Source: an uncultured Collinsella sp. | Lineage (GTDB): Bacteria > Actinomycetota > Coriobacteriia > Coriobacteriales > Coriobacteriaceae | Direction of reading: 5' to 3' | Assembly: GCA_902493985.1 (NCBI GenBank) | Contig: CABURR010000001.1 | Coordinates: 1 to 64,000, forward strand | DNA length: 64,000 nt | Made by a program: the position numbers and the translations under genes | The notes under the pieces: model-generated | The model's input: only the letters and a program-made list of their open reading frames with translations | The model's database searches: none | Told to the model about the DNA's origin: nothing | Shown here: positions 44,997 to 53,292 of the stretch, in pieces | Layout: each line of letters begins with the position of its first letter | Position numbering within the stretch: position 1 is the stretch's first letter

Positions 44997-47219
44997 CTAC
45001 ACGATTTGATTCACGTGCGTCTCGTCGTCGAACTTGGCGGCGCCAGGCTCAACGTCCTGGGGAGCGGCGGCGTCCACCAGAGCCTGCTTGAGCTCGGTGT
45101 ACTGACGCTCGACCTCGCCCTCGGCCCAGACCTGGTCGGCGATAGCGTCGACCTGGCAGGCGGAGAACTTGTCCTCGGGCGTATGCGAGACCGGGTCGAC
45201 CTTGTGCATGGTCAGCTCGTTGCACTTGCCGATCCACCACTGGTAGGTCATATAGACCGTGCCCTTGTTGATGCGGTCGCTCACGTCGGCGCGGCTGTAT
45301 ACCTGGCCGCGGCGGCTGTGGATCGAGACGATGTCGCCATTCTTGATGCCGCGTGCCTGGGCGTCCGCGGGATTCATGCGGACAAAGCCGGGCTCGTCGG
45401 CAAGCAGTGCCAGCGTCTTGCAGTTGCCGGTCATCGAGCGGCAGCTGTAGTGGCCGACCTCGCGGACGGTGCACAGGATGAGCGGGTACTCATCGTCGGG
45501 AAGCTCGGAGGGCGCCTCCCAATCGTGTGCCATCAGGTTGGCGCGACCGTCCTTGGTGGTGAACTTGCCACCAGCGAACATGTCGGGCGTACCGTGGTCG
45601 TTCACATCGGTGCTCTTGACCGGCCACTGGGCGTAGCCGCCCTCGGGAGCCATCTTCTCGTAGGTTGCGCCCACAAAGTTGGGGCACAGGCTAATGCACT
45701 CGTTCCAGATCTGCTCGGTGTTGTCGTAGTGCATGGGGTAACCCATGCGCGTGGACAGGTCCGCGAAGATCTCCCAGTCGTGACGGCACTCGCCCTTGGG
45801 CGGAACGGCCGCGTCAAAGTGCTGGAAGCTACGGTCAGATGCGGTAAAGACACCCTCGTGCTCGCCCCAAGAGGTGGCAGGCAGGATGACGTCGGCGAGC
45901 ATGGTCGTCTGCGTCATAAAGATGTCCTGGCAAATGAACAGATCCAGCTCGGAGAGCGTCTTGCGCATACCGGCCGAATCGGGCTCGGTCTGCACCGGAT
46001 CCTCGCCGTAGTTGTAGAAGCAGTGCACCTTGCCCTCGTCGACCAGGTGGCCCAGGTCGGTGAGCTTGTAGCCCTCCTCGAGCGGGAGCTTTTCCTCGGG
46101 CACGCCCCAAGCCTTGGCAAACTTGGCGCGCACTGCGGGGTCAGTGACCTTTTGGTAGCCAGGGTACAGGTTGGGCAGCATGCCCATATCGCAGGAGCCC
46201 TGGACGTTGTTCTGACCACGCACGGGCGCGAGGCCGGAATTGGGTTTGCCGATCTGGCCGGCAACGCAGGCGATGGAGGCGATGGTGTGCACCGTCTTCA
46301 GGTTCTGCTTCTGCTGGCATACGCCCATACCCCAGCCAATGATGGCAGAGGGCTTCGCCGTGGCGTACATCTCGGCAGCTTGGTGGATCAACGCGGGCTC
46401 GACACCCGTGATGTCCTGTACGGATTCGGGAGTGTAATTCTTGATGGTCTCCCACCACTCGTCAAAGCCGTTCGTGTGCTCGGCGACGAATTCCTTGTCG
46501 TAGAGGCCATCGTTGACCAAGCAGTTGGCAAAGGCGTTGAGGAACGCGACATTGCAACCGTTCTTGATCGGAAGGTAGAGATCGGCGATACGCGCGGTTT
46601 CGATATGGCGCGGGTCGGCGACGATGATCTTGCAACCCTTTTCTTTGGCTCGCACGATACGCCTTGCGACGATGGGGTGCGAATCGGCAGGGTTATAGCC
46701 GAAGAGGAAAATGCAGCCCGCATCCTCCATACCGGGGATGGAGCATGACATGCAACCTGAACCAACCGTGTCCATCAGACCGAGGACAGTAGGGCCGTGT
46801 CAAGTACGAGCGCAGTTGTCCACGCTGTGGGTGCCGATGCACGCACGCGTAAACTTCTGCATGACGTAGTTCGCCTCATTGCCGCCGCCTCGCGAAGAGC
46901 CGGTGGTCATGACAGCGTTAGGACCATATTCGTCAATTATGGCCTGCATCTTAGATGCGGTGAAATCCAGTGCCTCATCCCAGCTTACGCGCTCAAGATC
47001 CGCGCCCTTAGTGCGGCGGATCATCGGGTGCAGTACGCGAGGAGTCAAGATCTTGGTGTCGTTGATGAAGTCGTAGCCGCTCATGCCCTTAAGGCACAGC
47101 TCGCTCTGGTTGGTGATGCCGTTGAGCGGTTCGGTACCCACGACCTGGCCGTTTTGGACCAGGAGGTTAAACTGGCAACCGGCGCCGCAATACGGGCAAA
47201 TCACTTTATGCTTCTCCAT
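44997..47219 (-). CDS. fdhF: Formate dehydrogenase H, selenoprotein with UGA-coded Sec140
   Basis: 740 residues when the in-frame TGA at 46800-46802 is read as selenocysteine; read as a stop it would split into 139 and 592 codons. The Sec context is NCART-U-HGPTVLGLMDTVGSG, and it falls at residue 140, as in E. coli FdhF. The [4Fe-4S] ligands C8, C11, C15 and C42 (CPYCGAGC, ELCLKG) also keep the E. coli positions. It oxidises formate to CO2 using bis-MGD molybdenum. ATG 47219 has AAGGAGGG upstream. It follows hydN and precedes hyfA. Confidence 0.97.
46766..46802 (-). promoter_or_regulatory. Sec codon and SECIS hairpin of fdhF
   Basis: UGA at 46800-46802, then, 11 bases on, a stem TGTCC/GGACA whose loop TCGGTCTGAT contains GGTCT, the same apical sequence as the E. 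coli fdhF SECIS. Distance and loop fit bacterial SelB recognition. Confidence 0.85.
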
Positions 47220-47295
47220 GACACCCTCCTTCCTTTCTCTGCTACCGAATGCTCGGTACTTATTTGACAATCATTGGGCCTGTTTGGCCGTCCGC

Positions 47296-47814
47296 TTACG
47301 CCTCGTTTTCGATGGTGGCGCGGGCACGCTCGGCGGTCAGTTCCGCCAAGCGTTCCTCGTCTACCAAGGTGAGGCCCTTGGTCGGGCACGCCTCAGCACA
47401 CGCCGGACCGCCGGGACGGTCCACGCACAGGTCGCACTTGAGCACGAAGCTCTTAGTCTGCGAACCCACGCGCACGTCGCCCATCAAGACGGGGACCTGC
47501 GTAGTCGCCACACTCACGGCGCCAAAGGGGCAGGCCATGACGCAGCTCTTGCAGCCGATGCAGTTGTCCTCGTTGACGCCGATGCGATGGTTCTTTGGAT
47601 CAAAGAACAAGGCGCCCGTAGGGCAGGCCTTGGCGCACGGAGCGTCCTCGCAGTGGTGACATGCCACCGGCGCGGAAATCTCGTAGGTGCGCGTTACGCG
47701 CAAGCGAGGTGCGGCGATGTTGCCGGGAATATCGTGCGCCTCGATGCACGCCGCCATACAGGTTTGGCACCCAATGCAGCGTGAAGAATCAGCCACGACT
47801 CGTTTATTGCCCAT
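47296..47814 (-). CDS. hydN: HydN-like electron-transfer protein with four [4Fe-4S] motifs
   Basis: 172 residues from ATG 47814 (GGAGGGAG upstream); the open frame extends to 47889. Clusters: CIGCQTCMAACIEAH, CHHCEDAPCAKACPTG, CIGCKSCVMACPFG and CDLC ... CAEACPTKG. HydN is encoded next to fdhF in enterics and helps FdhF pass electrons. It is the first gene of the operon here, 76 bases before fdhF. Confidence 0.92.
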   Translation of the reverse strand: MGNKRVVADSSRCIGCQTCMAACIEAHDIPGNIAAPRLRVTRTYEISAPVACHHCEDAPCAKACPTGALFFDPKNHRIGVNEDNCIGCKSCVMACPFGAVSVATTQVPVLMGDVRVGSQTKSFVLKCDLCVDRPGGPACAEACPTKGLTLVDEERLAELTAERARATIENEA

Positions 47815-47992
47815 GTTGTTCACTCCCTCCTGAATCCCATGCCGGAGAGACCCTGCCGACGTTGTCCCAGACCGCCCGTGGTCCGGCATCGGCGTATCGA
47901 GCGCATGCGGCGAAACAGGCGCTTCGATAGAGTTCCTCCAACGATATACAGGCTAAATATACGCAGTTGCAGGTGGCAAACTTGAGCATAGG

Positions 47993-48018
47993 CCCTGCAA
48001 TACGGGTGTATTGCAGGG
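47993..48018. repeat. 11-bp perfect dyad upstream of hydN
   Basis: CCCTGCAATAC-GGGT-GTATTGCAGGG, 180 bases upstream of hydN and about 30 bases upstream of a TATATT box. It is followed by GGTTTTGG on the plus strand. It could be the binding site of the operon's activator, or a terminator-like hairpin for rightward RNA. Confidence 0.55.
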
Positions 48019-48147
48019 GTTTTGGCAGGTTGGAATTATTCTCTAGTAGCTATAAAGGTGAGTGTATTACATGCGTACGCCTCAGAGATTTTTACGCGCT
48101 CTCATTTTGGATGTACTACGCTTGTATTCGTGTTAATGGTTATTTAC

Positions 48148-48175
48148 TTGAGTAAAATAAAGTAATGGTTATAAG
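48148..48175 (+). promoter_or_regulatory. Promoter of the toxin-antitoxin pair
   Basis: TTGAGT (48148-48153), 16 bases, TATAAG (48170-48175). The start would be near 48182, 60 bases before the antitoxin ATG. Confidence 0.55.
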
Positions 48176-48187
48176 ATTCTAAGATGT

Positions 48188-48199
48188 CGGTATATACCG
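48188..48199. promoter_or_regulatory. Operator candidate for toxin-antitoxin autoregulation
   Basis: CGGTATATACCG, a perfect 12-bp palindrome at the expected transcription start. RelB/DinJ-type antitoxins are ribbon-helix-helix proteins that repress their own operon at such sites. Confidence 0.5.
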
Positions 48200-48242
48200 C
48201 ATTTGACCGACTATATTGCACGCTAGCTAAGGGAGGGCAGTG

Positions 48243-48566
48243 ATGTCATCGACGCAAAAACGAGCCATCCTGCAGGTGCGCATTCGCGAAGAGGACAAGC
48301 AGCATGCCGAGCGCCTCTACGACGCCATGGGCACATCGCTTGCCGAGGCCGTCCGTCTATTTGTCGCGCAGAGCATTTTGATGCGCAAGCTCCCCTTTCA
48401 GCCGGTCGCCGTGCGCTCAAAGGACGGCACCGCCGCCTATGGATCGCTCAAAGCATATGGTGACCCCAATCGCCGCGCCGAGGAGCGCAATGCCTGGATT
48501 GAGTACCTTGCCACGGAAAGCGACGATTCGATTTTGGGTCCCGAGGAAGTAGATATCCATGAGTAG
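48243..48566 (+). CDS. RelB/DinJ-type antitoxin
   Basis: 107 residues from ATG 48243 (GGGAGGG upstream; a GTG directly before is less likely). AILQVRIREEDKQHAERLYD and AMGTSLAEAVRLFVAQSIL form the ribbon-helix-helix domain of the RelB/DinJ family (TLSEAIRLFL-type pattern). The C-terminal half, rich in charge, should wrap the toxin. It overlaps the next gene by 8 bases, the normal antitoxin-first order. Confidence 0.82.
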   Translation: MSSTQKRAILQVRIREEDKQHAERLYDAMGTSLAEAVRLFVAQSILMRKLPFQPVAVRSKDGTAAYGSLKAYGDPNRRAEERNAWIEYLATESDDSILGPEEVDIHE

Positions 48567-49035
48567 CACCATCATCGACGAGACCGTCATCCTACGCTAC
48601 CTGCTTGACGACGACGAGGTCCTGTCACCGCGCGCCGCCAAGGTTATCGCCACGCGCACCGCTCGCGTCTACCCCGAAATCATCACGCGCGTCGTGGTCA
48701 CGCTGCGCGACGTCTATAAGGTTCCCCGCGCTGAGATTGCTGCGGCCATGAAAAGGCTGCTCGATGACGTCATGGTCGACGAGCCCACCGTTGTCGCCCT
48801 TGCCATCAAACTCTTTGGCAAGACCCATATGGACTTTACCGACTGCCTCCTCGCAGCCCGAACCGCCATCTACAACGATGATGTCGTGAGCTTTGGCAAG
48901 CCCATCATCCAAGGCATGATCGATTACCGCCACAAGCGCCAAACCACTGCCGACGCCCGCAGCCGCAGCACCGACGCCCGCGGCCACAGTACCGACGCCG
49001 CCATCGACAAACTCCGCCACCGCCCCCGCAGCTAA
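48559..49035 (+). CDS. PIN-domain toxin, probable ribonuclease
   Basis: 158 residues. STIIDETVILRYLLDDDEVL has the first acidic residue and hydrophobic strand of PIN domains (usually DTNVLLRYL; here DETVILRY), and THMDFTDCLLAA carries the third acidic site (DFTDCLLA). The fourth region VVSFGKPI lacks the common TFD motif. The last 25 residues are a low-complexity tail (DARSRSTDARGHSTDAA) coded by a short imperfect repeat. PIN toxins cut RNA. The pairing of a RelB-type antitoxin with a PIN toxin is a known mixed combination. Confidence 0.8.
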   Translation: MSSTIIDETVILRYLLDDDEVLSPRAAKVIATRTARVYPEIITRVVVTLRDVYKVPRAEIAAAMKRLLDDVMVDEPTVVALAIKLFGKTHMDFTDCLLAARTAIYNDDVVSFGKPIIQGMIDYRHKRQTTADARSRSTDARGHSTDAAIDKLRHRPRS

Positions 49036-49048
49036 CCCCATCCCCTCC

Positions 49049-49119
49049 TAAGTTGCGGTGAAATACGGACTGTTTTTGCTGGTCAAACCGCAAAACAGTC
49101 CGTATTTCACCGCAACTTA
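49049..49119. repeat. Palindromic repeat family 1, copy f
   Basis: TAAGTTGCGGTGAAATACGG ... CCGTATTTCACCGCAACTTA around an AAAACAGT/ACTGTTTT extension of the stem. It lies between the convergent PIN toxin and AbiEi-like genes. Confidence 0.9.
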
Positions 49120-49145
49120 TTGAAGGTTGACCGCGAACGATTTCG

Positions 49146-50147
49146 CTATCGGGAGTCGGCGTAGGGTTTTGTTGTCGGAATGCCGTAGCCGCGCATCATG
49201 GCACCGAACGATTCCACGTCGTAGGTGTCCGAGAGTTTGAAATGAATGACATTGTGGCCCATGGCGCGAAGGTTCGCGTCGCGCATGAGGGCCGCTCGAT
49301 ACGTTTTTGCCGCCGCCCGCTCTGGATCATTTTGAGCCTCGTCTTCAAACTTGCCTAGCCCATGCAGCTCTGCCAGCGTCCATGAGCCGTCTGGCATCTG
49401 CCAGCCATAATCTGCTAGATAATAGCCAGCGTTTCCCGGTCGCGTTATCTCAACTTGAAGCTCAGGCGCGGCAACCCCAGCGAGAATCATCGCTGCTCTC
49501 GCCTCGGACTCGCCGCCATTGTCTGACCTGCCGTCCATATGCTCAAAAACGTCAAAAGCACGCGCGATGCCATGCAACCCTCGGCAATTTGCCTGCGCAT
49601 ATGCCCGCAGCTCTTCGCGTTCGACATCGTACTCACGGGCCAAGCCATCGACATAGCCCAGCGCATAACGAAAGGCGCTCGTTCGAGCGATATCAACAAC
49701 CGTTCGATACGGATCCGTCAGCGTAAACAGACCGAGCCGCCACACTTCGCCCGCCCGCCAGCGCTTGTATTCAACGAACTCATACGTATCCCGCCTTGTA
49801 GACCGTGGCAGCAGCACTTGCACTTTATCCAGAAGCGTATACGCCGAGCCGATACCATAGAGCAGCGCTGCCGTCGATCCGCAAAACACAGCATCCGGTT
49901 CAACGACCGCAATAGCGGATGCCAGCTGAAAGATGCGATCTTCAACCCCAAGATTATTCCAATAGACCGGATCAGCATACACATGGTTGTAAAGACGAAG
50001 CATGAGCTCTTTCTGCATAAGCTCGCGCGCACGGCGTTCATCCCAAGGATCAATTGTTATAAGCAGCTGTCCATCTTGATGAATTCCAAGGGCCGAGAAT
50101 AGCATCCTTGCATATGACTGCGGAAAATGTTTGCCTTTATCGAGCAT
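49146..50147 (-). CDS. Orphan protein resembling AbiEi-type/DUF559-like proteins
   Basis: About 333 residues; start uncertain (ATG 50147, ATG 50165 or GTG 50168). The middle has IAVVEPDAVFCGSTAALLYG and LGLFTLTDPYRTVVDIARTS, the layout of AbiEi-like transcription-repressor antitoxins (promoter check region 'exclusion of alleles' style). The C-terminal third (GGESEARAAMILAGV, VEITRPGNAGYYLADYGW) resembles the Vsr/DUF559 nuclease-like fold, with E and D in plausible positions. Such proteins are common as singletons in Actinobacteria. No AbiEii toxin partner is next to it. Function not established. Confidence 0.55.
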   Translation of the reverse strand: MLDKGKHFPQSYARMLFSALGIHQDGQLLITIDPWDERRARELMQKELMLRLYNHVYADPVYWNNLGVEDRIFQLASAIAVVEPDAVFCGSTAALLYGIGSAYTLLDKVQVLLPRSTRRDTYEFVEYKRWRAGEVWRLGLFTLTDPYRTVVDIARTSAFRYALGYVDGLAREYDVEREELRAYAQANCRGLHGIARAFDVFEHMDGRSDNGGESEARAAMILAGVAAPELQVEITRPGNAGYYLADYGWQMPDGSWTLAELHGLGKFEDEAQNDPERAAAKTYRAALMRDANLRAMGHNVIHFKLSDTYDVESFGAMMRGYGIPTTKPYADSR

Positions 50148-50332
50148 GGCCAACCCCATAACCATCACGGCGGAGAGAATACCATTACGCTATCGCATGC
50201 TTCCTTCCGCAGGCCTTGCCAAAAGCTGACCAAAAGCTTGACGTCGCAGGTCAGAGCTTCAAATAATATTTCCACTCTCGGTAGACGGTCGCTACGACCC
50301 TCCCAACGGCATCAAAATCCAACCTTACAAAT

Positions 50333-50399
50333 AGTTGCGGTGAAATACGGACTGCATGGGCCATAAAAGCCAAAAAACAGTCCGTATTTCACCGCAACT
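50333..50399. repeat. Palindromic repeat family 1, copy g
   Basis: GTTGCGGTGAAATACGGACT ... AGTCCGTATTTCACCGCAAC, identical arms to copies a and f with a different loop (GCATGGGCCATAAAAGCC region). Confidence 0.9.
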
Positions 50400-50437
50400 T
50401 AGGTGGGGATGTGGGGTCCCGGCATGTATATGAAAAT

Positions 50438-50465
50438 GGCTCTGGTCCCAAAAGGAACCAGAGCC
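50438..50465 (-). terminator. Terminator of the tRNA-Pro/tRNA-Gly transcript
   Basis: Minus-strand GGCTCTGGTTCC-TTTT-GGGACCAGAGCC followed by ATTTTCAT, 15 bases after tRNA-Gly. Confidence 0.85.
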
Positions 50466-50479
50466 GTTTATCATCTTAT

Positions 50480-50552
50480 GGAGCGGGCGACGGGAATCGA
50501 ACCCGCGTCATCAGCTTGGAAGGCTGGGGTTCTACCATTGAACTACGCCCGC
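50480..50552 (-). tRNA. tRNA-Gly (anticodon UCC)
   Basis: 73 bases with encoded CCA. Acceptor GCGGGCG/CGCCCGC; anticodon loop CTTCCAA gives UCC; T arm GCGGG-TTCGATT-CCCGT. It lies 6 bases from tRNA-Pro and shares its transcript. Confidence 0.95.
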
Positions 50553-50558
50553 AAGATA

Positions 50559-50635
50559 TGGTCGGGACGACAGGATTTGAACCTGCGACATCCTGCTCCC
50601 AAAGCAGGCGCGCTACCAAACTGCGCCACGTCCCG
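50559..50635 (-). tRNA. tRNA-Pro (anticodon UGG)
   Basis: 77 bases with encoded CCA. Acceptor CGGGACG/CGTCCCG; anticodon stem CCTGC/GCAGG with loop TTTGGGA, anticodon UGG; T arm GCAGG-TTCAAAT-CCTGT. Confidence 0.95.
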
Positions 50636-50726
50636 AAGGTGTTGAGCAGCTAAGGTCTAAACCTTGCGTGTCCCAAAGCGAAGGAAATTATAGGGGAGAC
50701 TCCCCGCCTGTGCAAGCATTGATGCC

Positions 50727-52085
50727 TTAGCTCCTCGAATGTGCAACAAAACGACTATGGAGCAGGCCGATCACAAAGGCAACCACGGCAACCGGCGCCC
50801 ACGCGGCACCGATATCCGCCAGCGGCAGAACATCAAACGGCAGCCACGCGCCCGCAAAGAACGCATCGCGGACCGAGGTGATCACGCTCTGCACGGCGAC
50901 CACGCCGCCGACCCACACCCACACCTGCGGATGCGCGTCGCAAAAACCGTGCACCAAACCCATGAGGACCAGCACGATGGCGACGGGATACAAGGCGTTG
51001 AGCATGGGCACCGAGAACATAAGGATCACATCGAGGCCCACGTTGGAAAGCACGCACGAAAACGACGCGAACACAAAGGCGAGGATCGCGAAGGGGCGGC
51101 GCATGGCCTCCTCGGAGACCTCCGCTCCCCCTTCAACCACGTACGTCTCACAGAAATAGCGCGCGCAGCAGCTAATGAGGCCGATGCACACGTTCATGCA
51201 GGCGAGGAAGAAAATCGCAAATACCACAACCGTGCCGGCAAGGCCAAAGTGCATGGAGGCCGAGCGAGCAAGGATTGCAGCGCCGTTGGTGGCGTCGGGC
51301 ATCACGGTGCCGAGCTGCATACCGGCAAGGGCCAAGCCGCAATAGATGATGGCCATGAGCACGCCGGCGATCACACCCGAACGCGAGATCTCGAAGGCCA
51401 CACGCTTGTCATCGGTAACACCCAGCTCATGGATGGTCTCGGCGATGATGATGCCGAAGGCGAGCGACGCGAGCAGGTCCATGGTCTGATAGCCAGTCAA
51501 AAAGCCCTGCACGGCGGCGCCTGCATCGTAGGGAGCCTGAGGCGCGGCAGCCGGTCCCAGTGGCGAGACCACGGCGGCACCCACGACCAACACGATGAGC
51601 GCAATGAGCGCGGGGCCCGTAATGCGGCCGAGCACGCGCGTGATGACACCCGGGCGCAGCGTGAGCACAAACGCGACTACGAAGAACCCGATGGCAAACA
51701 CCAGACGTGCCGTGCCGAGCGAAACACCCTCGGGCAGCAACGGTACCAGCATCTCAAAGGCCGTGGAGCTCGTACGCGGAATGGCAAGGCACGGGCCGAT
51801 GGCCAGATATACTGCCGCGACAAAGAACTCGCCAAACTTGGGATGCACGCGGCCGGCCAGCTCGCGGGCCGTGCCGGCAAGCGCCACGGCGATAAAGCCC
51901 ATGACGGGCAGGCCGATGGCGGCAATCAAAAAGCCAACCATGGCAAGCGGTGTGGCCGTGCCGGCCTGGAGCGCCAGCAACGGCGGAATGATGAGGTTGC
52001 CGGCGCCAAAGAGCATCGAGAACAGGGCGATGCCGACGGTAACGACATGGTCGGAGCGCAGACCGCGCGGTGCGGATGAGGCCAT
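50727..52085 (-). CDS. brnQ: Branched-chain amino acid transporter, LIVCS family
   Basis: 452 residues from ATG 52085 (AAAGG seven bases upstream; a GTG at 52091 is possible). About 12 membrane segments; VGIALFSMLFGAGNLIIPPL and LAIPRTSSTAFEML are the BrnQ signatures. It imports leucine, isoleucine or valine with sodium or protons. Single gene; tRNA genes follow downstream. Confidence 0.93.
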   Translation of the reverse strand: MASSAPRGLRSDHVVTVGIALFSMLFGAGNLIIPPLLALQAGTATPLAMVGFLIAAIGLPVMGFIAVALAGTARELAGRVHPKFGEFFVAAVYLAIGPCLAIPRTSSTAFEMLVPLLPEGVSLGTARLVFAIGFFVVAFVLTLRPGVITRVLGRITGPALIALIVLVVGAAVVSPLGPAAAPQAPYDAGAAVQGFLTGYQTMDLLASLAFGIIIAETIHELGVTDDKRVAFEISRSGVIAGVLMAIIYCGLALAGMQLGTVMPDATNGAAILARSASMHFGLAGTVVVFAIFFLACMNVCIGLISCCARYFCETYVVEGGAEVSEEAMRRPFAILAFVFASFSCVLSNVGLDVILMFSVPMLNALYPVAIVLVLMGLVHGFCDAHPQVWVWVGGVVAVQSVITSVRDAFFAGAWLPFDVLPLADIGAAWAPVAVVAFVIGLLHSRFVAHSRS

Positions 52086-52113
52086 AGGCACACCTTTCGG
52101 GTCGAAACAAAAA

Positions 52114-52138
52114 CGGGACGGGCAAAAGACCCGTCCCG
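52114..52138 (-). terminator. Terminator of the selenium-supply block
   Basis: Minus-strand CGGGACGGGT-CTTTT-GCCCGTCCCG followed by TTTTTGTTTC, 15 bases after the cysteine desulfurase-like gene. Strong Rho-independent terminator. Confidence 0.92.
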
Positions 52139-52152
52139 CAAGTATATACGCT

Positions 52153-53292
52153 CTAGCAGGCTAAATCGCGCAAAGCGTCAATCGCAGTGTCGACTTCCTC
52201 GTCCGTGTTGAAATACCCAAACGAGAAGCGGACGACGCCCTGGCGCTCGGTCCCCAGCGCGCGGTGCATGAGCGGAGCGCAATGGGCACCGGGGCGCGTC
52301 GCAATCCCCCACCCTTGCATGAGCGCGTCCGAGATCTCGGCAGAGTCGATATCACCCACGTTGAGCGACACAATCGCAGAGCGCGTCGGCTGGTCAAACG
52401 CACCGTAGAGCTTAATCCCCGGAATCTCGCGCACGCCAGCGAGAAAGCGCTCAGCCAGCGCTCGCTCATGCGTCGCGATCGCCTCGACCCCGCCTTGCGC
52501 CTCGATAAAGTCGAGACCGGCAGAAAGGCCCGCGATGCCGTGGCCGTTGAGCGTGCCCGCCTCGAGGCGCGTGGGCCACTCAAGCGGCTGCAGCGCATCG
52601 AAGCTGCGCACGCCCGTGCCGCCCATGGCCCACGGAGCCACGTCAATGCCCTCCGCCACGGCCAGGCCGCCGGTGCCTTGAGGTCCCATGAGCCCTTTGT
52701 GGCCGGTAAAGCACACAACATCGAGCCCCATGGCGTGCATATCGATATGCGCCGTGCCGGCAGACTGAGAGGCGTCAACGATCACCAGCGCACCGGCCGC
52801 ATGGGCCATGGCCGTCACGCGCGCAATGTCGACCGCGTTGCCGGTCACATTGGAGGCGTGCGTCACCACCACAGCACGCGTGCCCGGCGTGACCAACCGC
52901 TCGAGCTCGTCGTAGTCGAGCACGCCGCTCGCATCGCAACCCGCATGCTCAACCGTCACACCCTGCTCCGTCGCCAAGCGATTGAGCGGACGTAGCACGG
53001 AGTTGTGCTCGAGCACCGTTGTGACCACGCGGTCGCCGGGGCGCACCACCCCGTTGATGGCGGTGTTGAGCGCCGCCGTAGAGTTGGGCGTAAAGCACAC
53101 ATGGTCCGCCCTCGGGCAACCCAAAAGGCGCGCGAGCTTGACACGGCAAGCGTGAATCGTACGAGCAGCATCGAGGGCACCCGACGTGGCGCCGCGCCCG
53201 GCATTGCCGAGTGAACACATCGCCTGCGTCACGGCATCGATGACCGTCTGCGGCTTGTGCATGGTCGTCGCCGCGTTATCCAGATAGATCAT
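52153..53292 (-). CDS. Class V PLP enzyme, cysteine desulfurase / selenocysteine lyase-like
   Basis: 379 residues from ATG 53292 (GGGAGG seven bases upstream). The N-terminus is IYLDNAATTMHKPQTV. The PLP lysine is in CFTGHKGLMGPQGTGGL, and the catalytic cysteine in RPGAHCAPLMHRALGT, the short-loop type of CsdB/SufS-like enzymes. It would release sulfur or selenium from cysteine or selenocysteine. It overlaps the DUF3343 gene by 4 bases (ATGA), and the set with yedF and selD points to selenium delivery rather than general Fe-S assembly. That role is inferred. Confidence 0.88.
   Translation of the reverse strand: MIYLDNAATTMHKPQTVIDAVTQAMCSLGNAGRGATSGALDAARTIHACRVKLARLLGCPRADHVCFTPNSTAALNTAINGVVRPGDRVVTTVLEHNSVLRPLNRLATEQGVTVEHAGCDASGVLDYDELERLVTPGTRAVVVTHASNVTGNAVDIARVTAMAHAAGALVIVDASQSAGTAHIDMHAMGLDVVCFTGHKGLMGPQGTGGLAVAEGIDVAPWAMGGTGVRSFDALQPLEWPTRLEAGTLNGHGIAGLSAGLDFIEAQGGVEAIATHERALAERFLAGVREIPGIKLYGAFDQPTRSAIVSLNVGDIDSAEISDALMQGWGIATRPGAHCAPLMHRALGTERQGVVRFSFGYFNTDEEVDTAIDALRDLAC

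Larger units (their letters stand above)
47815..48242. other. Divergent regulatory region between hydN and the toxin-antitoxin pair
   Basis: About 430 bases, AT-richer than the neighbours. It holds the hairpin at 47993-48018, a possible -10 (TATATT on the minus strand near 47957-47962) for hydN, and the antitoxin promoter and operator at 48148-48199. No ORF is supported. Confidence 0.65.
50148..50479. other. Intergenic region before the tRNA pair
   Basis: About 330 bases, AT-richer, holding family 1 copy g (50333-50399) and the tRNA terminator (50438-50465). No ORF is supported. Short AT-rich stretch AAATAATATTTCC near 50262 may be part of the minus-strand promoter of the AbiEi-like gene. 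Confidence 0.6.

Noticed and set aside
46800..46802. fdhF as two genes or a pseudogene broken by a stop codon
   Set aside because: The TGA stands at the known selenocysteine position, is followed by a SECIS hairpin, and selA, selB, selC and selD are present.
9494..50399. The repeated palindromes as a CRISPR array
   Set aside because: Copies are kilobases apart, have no regular spacers, and no cas gene is seen.
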